Below, piece after piece: positions 1 to 5,695 of a stretch of DNA of 7,173 bases. A program made the position numbers and the translations under genes. The DNA comes from Acidobacteriota bacterium (GTDB lineage: Bacteria; Acidobacteriota; Thermoanaerobaculia; Thermoanaerobaculales; Thermoanaerobaculaceae). The DNA is taken from NCBI GenBank assembly GCA_027458945.1, contig DAIDOU010000205.1, positions 1-7,173 on the forward strand, read 5' to 3'. How positions within the stretch are numbered: position 1 is the stretch's first letter; each line of letters begins with the position of its first letter. The notes under the pieces were generated by a model. The model was not told where the DNA came from. It made no database searches and was given only the letters and a program-made list of their open reading frames with translations.

Positions 1-487
1 TCCTGACCTTGGTCGCCACGTCCGGCGCCGGGATGATCGCGACGTCGGAGACCAGCAGCAGCTTGCCGTGCGTCGCCTGGTACGCGGGCACGTCGAGCAC
101 GGTGACGTGGGAAAGGACGGCGCCCCGCGGCAGCAGCCCCTTCTCCTTGTCGAGGATCAGGCGCATGTACGTCTCGGTGCCGATCAGCCCCTTCATCAGC
201 ACGTCGGCGTTCCCCTCGCGCACCATGTCGCGCGCGATGGCACCGGCGCGCACCTCGCTGCCTTCGTCGACGATCGCGAACAGCCCTTCGTCGAACCCGA
301 ACCGCCCGCACAGGCTCGCGATGCGCCGGCCGTCGCCCACCAGGGTGACCCGCGCGATCCCCTCACGGGCGGCGCGCGCCGCGGCCTGGATCGTGTGCTC
401 GTCGTGCCCCGCCGCCACCGCCAGCCGCCGCGCCGGCGCCCCCTTCAGGCTTTCCACGAGCTGCTCGAGCGTCCGGATCTGTGCCAT
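1..487 (-). CDS. ptb: Phosphate butyryltransferase (Ptb), N-terminal part, cut by window edge
   Basis: The enzyme would convert butyryl-CoA (or a related short-chain acyl-CoA) plus phosphate to acyl phosphate and CoA in the cytoplasm, the step before butyrate kinase. The 162 visible residues begin MAQIRTLEQLVESL and follow the Ptb family closely: a core strand RLAVAAGHDE (21-30), a GIARVTLVGD turn (43-52), NADVLMKGLIGTETYMR (93-109), GAVLSHVTVLD (122-132) and KLLLVSDVAIIP (142-153). The family is about 300 residues long, so nearly half is missing beyond base 1, including the C-terminal catalytic Ser-Arg region. The ATG at 487 has a good ribosome site, GGAGG, about 7 bases upstream. It lies 186 bp downstream of the acyltransferase-kinase fusion on the same strand and is probably co-transcribed with it. 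Family assignment is secure. Ptb rather than Pta is favoured by the LMKGL...SHV pattern and by the butyrate kinase next door; exact chain-length preference cannot be read. Confidence 0.9.
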   Translation of the reverse strand, partial: MAQIRTLEQLVESLKGAPARRLAVAAGHDEHTIQAAARAAREGIARVTLVGDGRRIASLCGRFGFDEGLFAIVDEGSEVRAGAIARDMVREGNADVLMKGLIGTETYMRLILDKEKGLLPRGAVLSHVTVLDVPAYQATHGKLLLVSDVAIIPAPDVATKVR

Positions 488-542
488 CTCTCAACCTCCA
501 CCGCCACGGCGATTGCGAGGCTCAAATGCAGATTCGGTGAAA

Positions 543-566
543 GGGAAGAGGGTAGAGGGCAAAGGG
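543..566 (+). repeat. Short 7-bp-period G-tract array (left arm)
   Basis: Four GGG runs begin at 543, 550, 557 and 564, spaced exactly 7 bases apart by AAGA, TAGA and CAAA. The spacing meets the usual G3-N(1-7) rule for a G-quadruplex on the plus strand. It lies between the kinase fusion and ptb, and is the imperfect reverse complement of the array at 601-624 (20 of 24 positions match). Function unknown. Confidence 0.75.
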
Positions 567-600
567 ACGACAAGGCCGGAATCGGTTCTGCCTTCGTCTT

Positions 601-638
601 CCCTTTACCCTTTTCCCTTTTCCCTCTTCCCTCTTCCC
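601..638 (-). repeat. 7-bp-period polypurine array, G-quadruplex motif (right arm)
   Basis: On the plus strand, six CCC runs begin at 601, 608, 615, 622, 629 and 636, separated by TTTA, TTTT, TTTT, TCTT and TCTT, a strict 7-base period. On the minus strand, which is the sense strand of both flanking genes, this reads as GGGAAGA/GGGAAAA units with six G-runs and 4-base loops, a canonical G-quadruplex motif. The polypyrimidine tract extends from 597 to 638 with one purine (A607), and parts are mirror-symmetric, so triplex (H-DNA) formation is also possible. It sits 36 bp after the fusion gene's stop codon. Confidence 0.85.
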
Positions 639-673
639 ACCTCTCTCGCCTCTTCACTTCACTACTCTAGCGC

Positions 674-2878
674 TCACGGGGCGTACTCGCGCGCCTCCTC
701 CTTGTGCCCGAGGACGCGCAGCGCGCCCTTGACCAGCGCGAACATCTCGTTCTCCCCCGGGTACACGGTCACGCCGCACCCGACGGCGGCGACGGCTTCC
801 GTGATGGCGCGGACCAGCTTCTCGGAGCGCGCCATCCCGCCGGTGAGTAGGATGCGGTCCACCGGTTCGCCGTCGAACGCCGGGATCAGCGCGGTGATGT
901 TCTTGGCGATCTGGTACGCCATCGCGGCGAACACCGCCGCCGCCTCGGCGTCGCCGTCCGCGATGCGGCGCTCGATCTCGCGCAGGTCGCCGGTGCCGAG
1001 CAGGTTGGTCAGCCCGCCGCAGCCGTTGTTGAGCGCCTGCAACTCCGCGCGCGTCAGCGAGCCGGAGAAGCACAGCTCGATGAGCTGGCCCACCGGCAAC
1101 GAGCCCGAGCGCTGCGGCGTGAACGGTCCTTCGCCGTCGAGGCCGTTGTTGACGTCGATGTAGCGGCCCCTCTTGTGTGCCCCCACCGTGATCCCGCCGC
1201 CCATGTGGGCGACGATCACGTTGACCTTCTGGTAGAACGTCTCGTTCTCCTCGGCGTACCGGCGAGCGGTCGCGATCTGGTTCAGCGCGTGGCTGATCAC
1301 CTTGCGCCGGATCGCCTTGATGCCGGTGATCTTCACCCGCTCCGGGGCCTCGTCCACGACCACCGGGTCCACGATGAACGCCGGCCGCCCGGATCCCTCA
1401 GCGAGCGCGTCCGCGATCAGCGCGCCGAGGTTGGAGGCGTGCTCCCCGGCCCCGCCGGCCTTCAGCTCCGCGAGCATCGCCTCCCCGACCCGGTAGGTGC
1501 CGTGCGGGATCGGGCGCAGCAGGCCGCCGCGCGCCGCGATCGCGTCGACGTCGGCGACGCCGAGGCCGTGCGCCGCGAGCGCCTTCTCGATCACCGCGCG
1601 GCGGAAAGCGAACTGCTCGGTAATCCGCTTCCCCTCGAACGGCGCGAGGTCGCCCGAGCTGTGCTGCAGCTCGGCCGTGAACCTCTCCTGCTCGCCCTCG
1701 TACACGCTGATTTTCGTCGAGGTCGAGCCCGGGTTGATCGCCAGCACCCGGTGGCGGCGGAAGAACGTGTCCTTCGGCGTCTGCAGCCAGTCCCCGAACC
1801 GGTGCAGGCGCAGCACCGAGGCCTTGACGCTCAGCCGCACGTCCTCTGGGGTGCAGTCCATCGCCAGGTCGACGCCGCGCGACTTCAGGCCGATCATCGC
1901 AGTGAACTTCTTCGCCCCCGGATAGCGCGTGGCGTACAGGTGGTAGAGCAGGTTCCCCATGTCCAGGTTCGGGCAGATGATCACGTTCGCGCCGCCCGCC
2001 CAGCCGTCGCCGCTGCCGCCGTAGTACGCGGCCGAGCGCTGCGAGAGCGCGACGCTCATCTTGACCTCGGCCGTGATCTTGATCGAGGCGTAGCGCGAGC
2101 CGTGGCGCACGCGCTCGGCGAGCACCCCGGGGACCAGCTCCGCGGCGCGGCGCACGAGTTCCACCGACGGTCCCTCGTCGGAGCCGCGGTGGGAGTACGA
2201 CACCATTGCCCCGCGGATCTCGGGGAGAACCTCCTCGGGCAGGATGTCGCGGGCGATCGCGCACGTCCCCACGGCCACGTGCGCGAGCGCCTCCGGCGTC
2301 ATCGTCGCGTTCACCCCGACGTCGCCGAACACCACGATGTTGTGCGGAAAGATCGCGTCCGGATGCCCGTCCGGCAGGACGAAGATGCCGGCCTCGCTCG
2401 GCATGTAGCGGATCGTGAGCGCCCGCACCATCGGGCGGAAGAAGTCCTTCGGCTCGTGCGTCGCCCCGCCGACGACCATGTCGGCGTGCCCGAGCCGGAC
2501 GGCGAGGATGCCGAACTGTGCCGGGTCCGAGACCAGGCGCCGCGCCTCGGCGCCGGATCGGATTTGACCGCCCTCGCGCCACGTCTCGAGGCAGTGCGAG
2601 GCGAACTCGGAGATCATCTTTTCCTGCGCGGCGGGGTCGACGAACGCGCTCTCCGAGAACGTGAACTCGATCCGGTTGGGGTCCACGTGCCCGAGTTCGC
2701 GCGCCGCCACGTCGCGCACGGCGGCCTCGGAGGCGAGGAACACCGGCCGCACGAACCGTGGCAGGTAGCACGCGCCCTCCAGGACCCTGGCGTCGAGCGG
2801 CTCGACGAAGACGACCGTCGGCCGGGTGCGCAAAACCGCAAGGATCTGCCTCTCGAGCGAGCCCTCGATGTCGAACAT
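674..2878 (-). CDS. buk: Fusion protein: phosphate acyltransferase (Pta/Ptb-like) domain + butyrate kinase
   Basis: This is one uninterrupted 734-residue frame. Residues about 1-365 are a Pta/Ptb acyltransferase fold: MVVGGATHEPKDFFRP (134-149), IVVFGDVGVNATMTPE (181-196), AMVSYSHRGS (224-233), ICPNLDMGN (301-309). Residues about 377-734 are a full-length butyrate kinase: INPGSTSTKI (381-390, nucleotide/acid-binding loop), ARGGLLRPI (449-457), HASNLGA (480-486), VDPVVVDE (503-510), AHMGGGITVGAHKRG (557-571), DVNNGLDGEGPF (575-586), ILLTGGMARS (676-685) and YPGENEM (706-712). The kinase half should form butyrate (or isobutyrate/valerate) and ATP from acyl phosphate and ADP. In the first half, the family motif DLSRGC is replaced by DLAMDC (337-342), so the Ser-Arg pair considered catalytic in Methanosarcina Pta is missing, while Asp346 is kept; this domain may be inactive, altered or regulatory. 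The ATG at 2878 has GGGAGGAG about 6 bases upstream. ptb follows on the same strand. Confidence 0.92.
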   Translation of the reverse strand: MFDIEGSLERQILAVLRTRPTVVFVEPLDARVLEGACYLPRFVRPVFLASEAAVRDVAARELGHVDPNRIEFTFSESAFVDPAAQEKMISEFASHCLETWREGGQIRSGAEARRLVSDPAQFGILAVRLGHADMVVGGATHEPKDFFRPMVRALTIRYMPSEAGIFVLPDGHPDAIFPHNIVVFGDVGVNATMTPEALAHVAVGTCAIARDILPEEVLPEIRGAMVSYSHRGSDEGPSVELVRRAAELVPGVLAERVRHGSRYASIKITAEVKMSVALSQRSAAYYGGSGDGWAGGANVIICPNLDMGNLLYHLYATRYPGAKKFTAMIGLKSRGVDLAMDCTPEDVRLSVKASVLRLHRFGDWLQTPKDTFFRRHRVLAINPGSTSTKISVYEGEQERFTAELQHSSGDLAPFEGKRITEQFAFRRAVIEKALAAHGLGVADVDAIAARGGLLRPIPHGTYRVGEAMLAELKAGGAGEHASNLGALIADALAEGSGRPAFIVDPVVVDEAPERVKITGIKAIRRKVISHALNQIATARRYAEENETFYQKVNVIVAHMGGGITVGAHKRGRYIDVNNGLDGEGPFTPQRSGSLPVGQLIELCFSGSLTRAELQALNNGCGGLTNLLGTGDLREIERRIADGDAEAAAVFAAMAYQIAKNITALIPAFDGEPVDRILLTGGMARSEKLVRAITEAVAAVGCGVTVYPGENEMFALVKGALRVLGHKEEAREYAP

Positions 2879-2933
2879 GCAACTCCTCCCGCCGCGGCGA
2901 CGGCGCGCCCCAGCCGGACGCGCCCCGGCCGCG

Positions 2934-2942
2934 ATTCTACCA
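2934..2942 (-). promoter_or_regulatory. Putative extended -10 promoter of the acyltransferase-kinase gene
   Basis: Read on the minus strand, the site is TGGTAGAAT: a TAGAAT hexamer (five of six matches to TATAAT) preceded by the TGN extension. Transcription would start near 2927 and give a leader of about 49 bases containing the GGGAGGAG ribosome site. No good -35 hexamer stands at 16-18 bases; the nearest candidate, TTGTTC, is 21 bases away, which fits an extended -10 promoter that needs little -35 contact. This would make the fusion gene and ptb a separate transcription unit from the genes upstream. Confidence 0.5.
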
Positions 2943-2980
2943 GGAGAATGTGACGAAACGGAACAAGCTCACCTGAGCGT

Positions 2981-3003
2981 GCCCGCGGCCAGCTCGACCG
3001 GGC
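2981..3003 (-). terminator. Possible weak hairpin just after the receiver-like gene
   Basis: On the minus strand, GCCCGGTC - loop GAGCT - GGCC - GC bulge - GGGC begins one base after the stop codon of the gene at 3005. The stem is GC-rich with one G-U pair and a 2-base bulge. No run of T follows, so it is not a classical intrinsic terminator; it may stabilise the 3' end or be chance in GC-rich DNA. Confidence 0.25.
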
Positions 3004-3004
3004 T

Positions 3005-3715
3005 TCACGCCGCGGTCACGCGCCCGAGCCAGATCTCGCGCAGCAGCCGGCGGACGAGCGTCAGGAGCTCGCCGATCCCCTCCTGGGCGAGCTCCAGGTA
3101 CGGCTGGACGCCGGTGGCCAGCGCCTCGGTGCGCGCCTCCTCACCGCCGTCGTCCTCGACCAGCACACACCGCATCGCGGGGTGCTCGCGCACCATCCTC
3201 GCGAGCGCGCCCCAGAACGCGGCGTCCGAGTGACACGAGGTGGCTGCGAGCAGGAGGTCGGGCGCCGGGGCCGGGAGCGTGTCCCCAAGGCCGGTCACAC
3301 TCGCCCACTCGCCGACGAACATCGAGCGCAGGTACGGGTGGTCGGCGGCGACCGCGGCCCGCGTCAACGCCGCGCCAACGACGTCCTCCGCCGCCTGCTT
3401 CTCGGGGTCGAACGCGTAGTCGGCGCCAGCGCGGACCGCGTCCTGCTTCTCGGTGAGGAACGACCCCGCGACCAGGATCTTGCCGCTGAACCCGTTGCGG
3501 CGCAGGCCGGCGATCGTCTCGAGCTTGCGCTGGTGCGCGGCGATCGGCCCCTTGAGCAGGAGGGCGATGTCGTAGCCGCCGGTGAGCGCGCGTTCGCTCA
3601 GCTCCCACGGCTGCAGGCAGCTGTCGACGTGCAGCTCGGGCCGGCGCTCGGCGAGCAGCCGCTCGGCCTCGTAACGCTCGGGCAGGTCCCCGCAGACGAT
3701 GAGCCGGCCGGGCAC
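3005..3715 (-). CDS. Hypothetical protein with two degenerate response-regulator receiver-like folds
   Basis: The product is 236 residues, with no signal peptide or membrane segment visible. Residues 4-120 follow the receiver-domain pattern: strand RLIVCGD (4-10), GGYDIALLLKGP (46-57), GKILVAGSFL (78-87), then RAGADYAFDPEKQ (95-107). The phosphoacceptor aspartate position is Leu54, the conserved lysine position is Asp103, and the first-strand acidic pair is reduced to one Asp (10), so phosphorylation is not expected. Residues 152-228 repeat the same rhythm (PDLLLAATS, MRCVLVEDDGGEEARTEALATGVQPYLE), suggesting a second, still more diverged half. The GTG start at 3715 lies 2 bp after the upstream stop, with GGGGAG about 9 bases before it; the longer in-frame extension to 3841 overlaps the upstream gene and is unlikely. 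It probably acts as a phosphorylation-independent signalling or binding protein linked to its ferritin-like neighbour. The fold is inferred by eye, and no named family was recognised. Confidence 0.75.
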   Translation of the reverse strand: MPGRLIVCGDLPERYEAERLLAERRPELHVDSCLQPWELSERALTGGYDIALLLKGPIAAHQRKLETIAGLRRNGFSGKILVAGSFLTEKQDAVRAGADYAFDPEKQAAEDVVGAALTRAAVAADHPYLRSMFVGEWASVTGLGDTLPAPAPDLLLAATSCHSDAAFWGALARMVREHPAMRCVLVEDDGGEEARTEALATGVQPYLELAQEGIGELLTLVRRLLREIWLGRVTAA

Positions 3716-3717
3716 GG

Positions 3718-3945
3718 TCAGTTCTCCCCGGCGATGAAGCGGTCGTGCTCCCGCTGCAACAGCTCGAAGTGCTTGCCTTCCTCGCGAGCCAGGAACTCGA
3801 ACATCTTCTTGACCCCCGGGTCGGCCACGGTGGCGGCGCACGCGAGGTAGAACTCGCGGGCCTTCGTCTCCCTCTCCATCGCGATGCGAACCGCTTCTTC
3901 CGGACGGGTGTTGGCGTTGACTCCGAAGTTGTCGTTGCCGCTCAT
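3718..3945 (-). CDS. Half-size rubrerythrin/ferritin-like protein (75 aa)
   Basis: After a disordered, Asn/Gly-rich N-terminus (1-14) come two helices typical of the rubrerythrin-type ferritin-like superfamily: EEAVRIAMERETKAREFYLACAA (16-38) and VKKMFEFLAREEGKHFELLQREHDRF (45-70). The second carries an ExxH motif (Glu56, His59), and the first has Glu24, Glu26 and Glu31 as possible partners. A normal rubrerythrin domain has four helices and two such motifs, so this protein would need to dimerise to build a four-helix bundle and a di-iron site, as encapsulated ferritins do. No rubredoxin-type cysteine pairs and no encapsulin gene are present. The likely role is binding of iron or peroxide, but this is unproven. 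The ATG at 3945 has GGGGGAGAG immediately upstream; a GTG at 3963 is in frame but would place the ribosome site inside the gene. It is the first gene of a two-gene unit with the receiver-like gene. Confidence 0.85.
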   Translation of the reverse strand: MSGNDNFGVNANTRPEEAVRIAMERETKAREFYLACAATVADPGVKKMFEFLAREEGKHFELLQREHDRFIAGEN

Positions 3946-4001
3946 GATCTCTCCCCCACTCACGGTCGAGACGTTAACCCAGATTCGCGCCGTCCGCCAG
4001 T

Positions 4002-4013
4002 GGCGCCGGCGCC
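4002..4013. repeat. Perfect 12-bp GC palindrome between SDR and ferritin-like genes
   Basis: GGCGCCGGCGCC reads the same on both strands and begins 4 bp after the SDR stop codon on the minus strand. It lies in the 71-bp gap upstream of the ferritin-like gene, which also contains GTTAAC (3973-3978). It could be a protein-binding site or the stem of a terminator lacking a T-tract; in DNA of this composition it may also be chance. Confidence 0.35.
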
Positions 4014-4016
4014 GCC

Positions 4017-4739
4017 TCAGCCGCGCGGCAGCGGCAACAGTGCGCCGCCGGACACCGGCAGGTCGATGCCGGTCACGTGCCGCTGCCGCTCGTCGGCGAG
4101 GAAGAGCACCGCCGAGGCCACGTCGTCGGCCTCCGCCACGCGCTGCAGCGGCACGCCGGCCACGATCCGGTCGCGCACGCCGCTCGCCGCCAGCGCAGCC
4201 GCGGCCATCGGCGTGTCCACCCAGCCGGGAGACACGAGGTTCACGCGGACGTCAGGCGCCAGCTCCTGCGCCAGCGACTGCACCAGGCCCCAGAGCGCGG
4301 CCTTGGAGCCGGCGTAGTGGCTGTGGCGGGGCTCGCCGCGCTCTCCGGCCGTCGAGCCCACGAACACCAGGCAGCCCCGGCCGAGCGCCCGCGCCGCCTC
4401 GCGCGCCAGGAAGTAGGCGGAGAACGTGTTCGTGCGGAACATCCGCTCGAGGTTCTCCGCCGTGAGGGTGCGGATCGCCCCTTCGTTCCAGATCCCCGCC
4501 GCGTGGACGAGCACCTCGAACGCCCCGGCGGCCCGGACCAGCGACACGCACCCCTCCTCGGTCGCGAGGTCGGCCGCCACCGGTTGCACGCGCTCGGGAC
4601 CGAACTCGCGCCGCAGTGCCTCGATCGCGCCCCGGTTCGTCCGCCCGTGCGCCACCACCGCGTCGCCGGCGGCGATGAACGCCCGCGCGCACGCCATCCC
4701 GATCCCGCTCGAGGCGCCGGTCACGATCACGCGTCGCAT
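4017..4739 (-). CDS. Short-chain dehydrogenase/reductase (SDR), classical type
   Basis: This 240-residue NAD(P)-dependent oxidoreductase has a Rossmann fold. Visible motifs are TGASSGIG (7-14, cofactor glycine loop), HGR (31-33, where Arg33 favours NADPH), AADL (55-58), HAAG (79-82, replacing the usual NNAG), Asn104, Ser129, Tyr142 and Lys146 (the complete catalytic tetrad with YxxxK), PGWVDTPM (171-178) and a C-terminal TGIDLPVSGG (223-232) typical of FabG-like SDRs. The length is standard. The substrate cannot be predicted: the family includes 3-oxoacyl-ACP reductases, sugar and alcohol dehydrogenases. The ATG at 4739 has GGGGAGG about 7 bases upstream and lies inside the 3' end of the preceding gene (13-bp overlap), so translation is probably coupled. 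It is the last gene of a three-gene operon with the toroid protein and the small helical protein. Confidence 0.93.
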   Translation of the reverse strand: MRRVIVTGASSGIGMACARAFIAAGDAVVAHGRTNRGAIEALRREFGPERVQPVAADLATEEGCVSLVRAAGAFEVLVHAAGIWNEGAIRTLTAENLERMFRTNTFSAYFLAREAARALGRGCLVFVGSTAGERGEPRHSHYAGSKAALWGLVQSLAQELAPDVRVNLVSPGWVDTPMAAAALAASGVRDRIVAGVPLQRVAEADDVASAVLFLADERQRHVTGIDLPVSGGALLPLPRG

Positions 4740-5695
4740 TCGCCGCCTCCCCGGTGCACGGCGAGCGCGTCGCCGTACGCGGCCAACGTCACCAGCGCCT
4801 TCAACGTGACCCAGCGCGACGGTTCGCCCGCCGCCTCGCCGAACGGCACGGCGCGCTGCTGCACCCAGCGGCCGCTCCCGTCCTGACGGGCGAGCACCCC
4901 GAGCAGCGCGCCGAGGACCTCGGGCCCGGCGGGATGGCCGCTGCGCGCGAGCCCGGCGAGCGCGTCGAGGAGGTCGGTGCGACCGAGGCTCGGGTGCGAG
5001 AACGCCCACCACCCCCGCGGGACGTCGCCGCCACGCCAGGCGGGGATCTCCAGCAGCGCGGCCGCGGCCCGCCGTTGCAGGCCGGACAGCGGCGCGCGCT
5101 CGGCCGGCGCCAGCTCCGAGAGGAAACGCAGCGCCGCCACGCTCGCCAGCGTGCACGCCCCGTTCGCAAGGTGACGCAGCTCCGGGCACGACCACCCCCC
5201 ACGGCCGCCGTCGCGCTCGGCGAACCACGCCACCGCCTCGCGCACGCGCGGATGGTGGGCGAAACCGAACCGGGCGAGCGCGGCGCACACCTCCGCCGTG
5301 AAGCACGCCGAGGGCGGGCGATCGCGTCCGGTCGCGAAGCCGCCGGAGCGCGGTTGCAGCGACTCGAGCAGCTTGGCGGCCGCGCGCTCGGCGCGCGGGT
5401 CCTCGGGATCGGCTCCGAGTGCGGCGAGCGCGACGACGTGCCACGCCGTCCCGCTCCAGCGCGCCCCGTAGCCGAGCGGGGAGCCCCAGTAGCCGAGCGG
5501 GTGTTGTTGCGCCAGCAGCGCGGCGGCCGCCCCACGCTCGCGCGCATCCAAGCGGGCGCGGACCACGGCCGGGCTGTCGGGCGGGCGGGCGAGCAGCTCG
5601 GTGAGCGTGCGCCAGACCACGCCCGGCTCGTCGTCGGAGAGCAGGAACCGGGTGGGGTCGCCGCGGAGGTGACGCCACCACGTCGCCTCGCTCAC
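4727..5695 (-). CDS. Alpha/alpha-toroid protein related to squalene cyclase/prenyltransferase repeats
   Basis: The protein has 322 residues, no signal peptide and no evident membrane segment. The N-terminal WWRHLRGDPTRFLLSDDEPGVVWRTLTELL (6-35) is followed by about five helical-hairpin repeats with Gly/Trp turns: GYWGSPLG...TAWHVVALAALG (68-94), SGGFATG...FTAEVCAALARFGF (117-145), GGRGGWSC...NGACTLASVAALRFL (163-192), PRGWWAF...TDLLDALAGLARSG (226-253) and GSGRWVQQ...SRWVTLKALVTLAAYG (273-308). This matches the terpenoid-cyclase/prenyltransferase toroid fold. The DxDD motif of squalene-hopene cyclases is absent, so protonation-driven cyclisation is unlikely. Conserved-looking Cys131, Cys170 and Cys181 might bind a metal. 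Related bacterial proteins are commonly left uncharacterised. The GTG start at 5695 overlaps the upstream stop as GTGA, with GGAGG about 9 bases before it; the longer frame to 5986 only shadows the upstream gene. Substrate and partners are unknown. Confidence 0.82.
   Translation of the reverse strand: MSEATWWRHLRGDPTRFLLSDDEPGVVWRTLTELLARPPDSPAVVRARLDARERGAAAALLAQQHPLGYWGSPLGYGARWSGTAWHVVALAALGADPEDPRAERAAAKLLESLQPRSGGFATGRDRPPSACFTAEVCAALARFGFAHHPRVREAVAWFAERDGGRGGWSCPELRHLANGACTLASVAALRFLSELAPAERAPLSGLQRRAAAALLEIPAWRGGDVPRGWWAFSHPSLGRTDLLDALAGLARSGHPAGPEVLGALLGVLARQDGSGRWVQQRAVPFGEAAGEPSRWVTLKALVTLAAYGDALAVHRGGGECDA

Larger units (their letters stand above)
543..638 (-). other. Long imperfect inverted repeat between buk fusion and ptb
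   Basis: The two 7-bp arrays face each other. AAGGC (572-576) pairs with GCCTT (590-594) around a 13-base loop, and outside it 543-566 pairs with 601-624 at 20 of 24 positions. In the fusion-ptb transcript this would be a long A/G-rich stem, with three extra repeat units at 625-638 unpaired. There is no T-tract of the kind expected after an intrinsic terminator, so attenuation, mRNA processing or a mobile/slippage-derived repeat are all possible. It is the only notable structure in the 186-bp gap apart from the ptb ribosome site. Confidence 0.6.

Noticed and set aside
543..638. CRISPR array or classical intrinsic terminator
   Set aside because: The repeat unit is only 7 bp with no unique spacers, so it is not CRISPR. 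The hairpin is not followed by a U-tract, so a standard rho-independent terminator is not supported.
9..1163. 384-codon open frame on the plus strand over ptb and the end of the fusion
   Set aside because: It is Ser/Pro/Arg-rich low-complexity sequence that crosses two real genes and the intergenic repeat; it is a shadow frame.
1175..2953. 592-codon open frame on the plus strand opposite the kinase fusion
   Set aside because: Composition is dominated by Arg, Ala, His, Asp and Val as expected for the antisense of GC-rich coding DNA. It has no family motif, while the opposite strand encodes clear Pta/Buk motifs throughout.
4740..5681. Upstream extension of the SDR frame to 554 codons (a possible fusion)
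   Set aside because: The extension is out-of-frame translation of the toroid gene and is Arg/Ala-rich. The SDR's own ATG at 4739 has a strong ribosome site and begins right before its cofactor motif.
4727..5695. Functional squalene-hopene cyclase
   Set aside because: The DxDD acid motif is absent and the protein is about half the length of squalene-hopene cyclases (about 630 residues); only the toroid repeats are shared.
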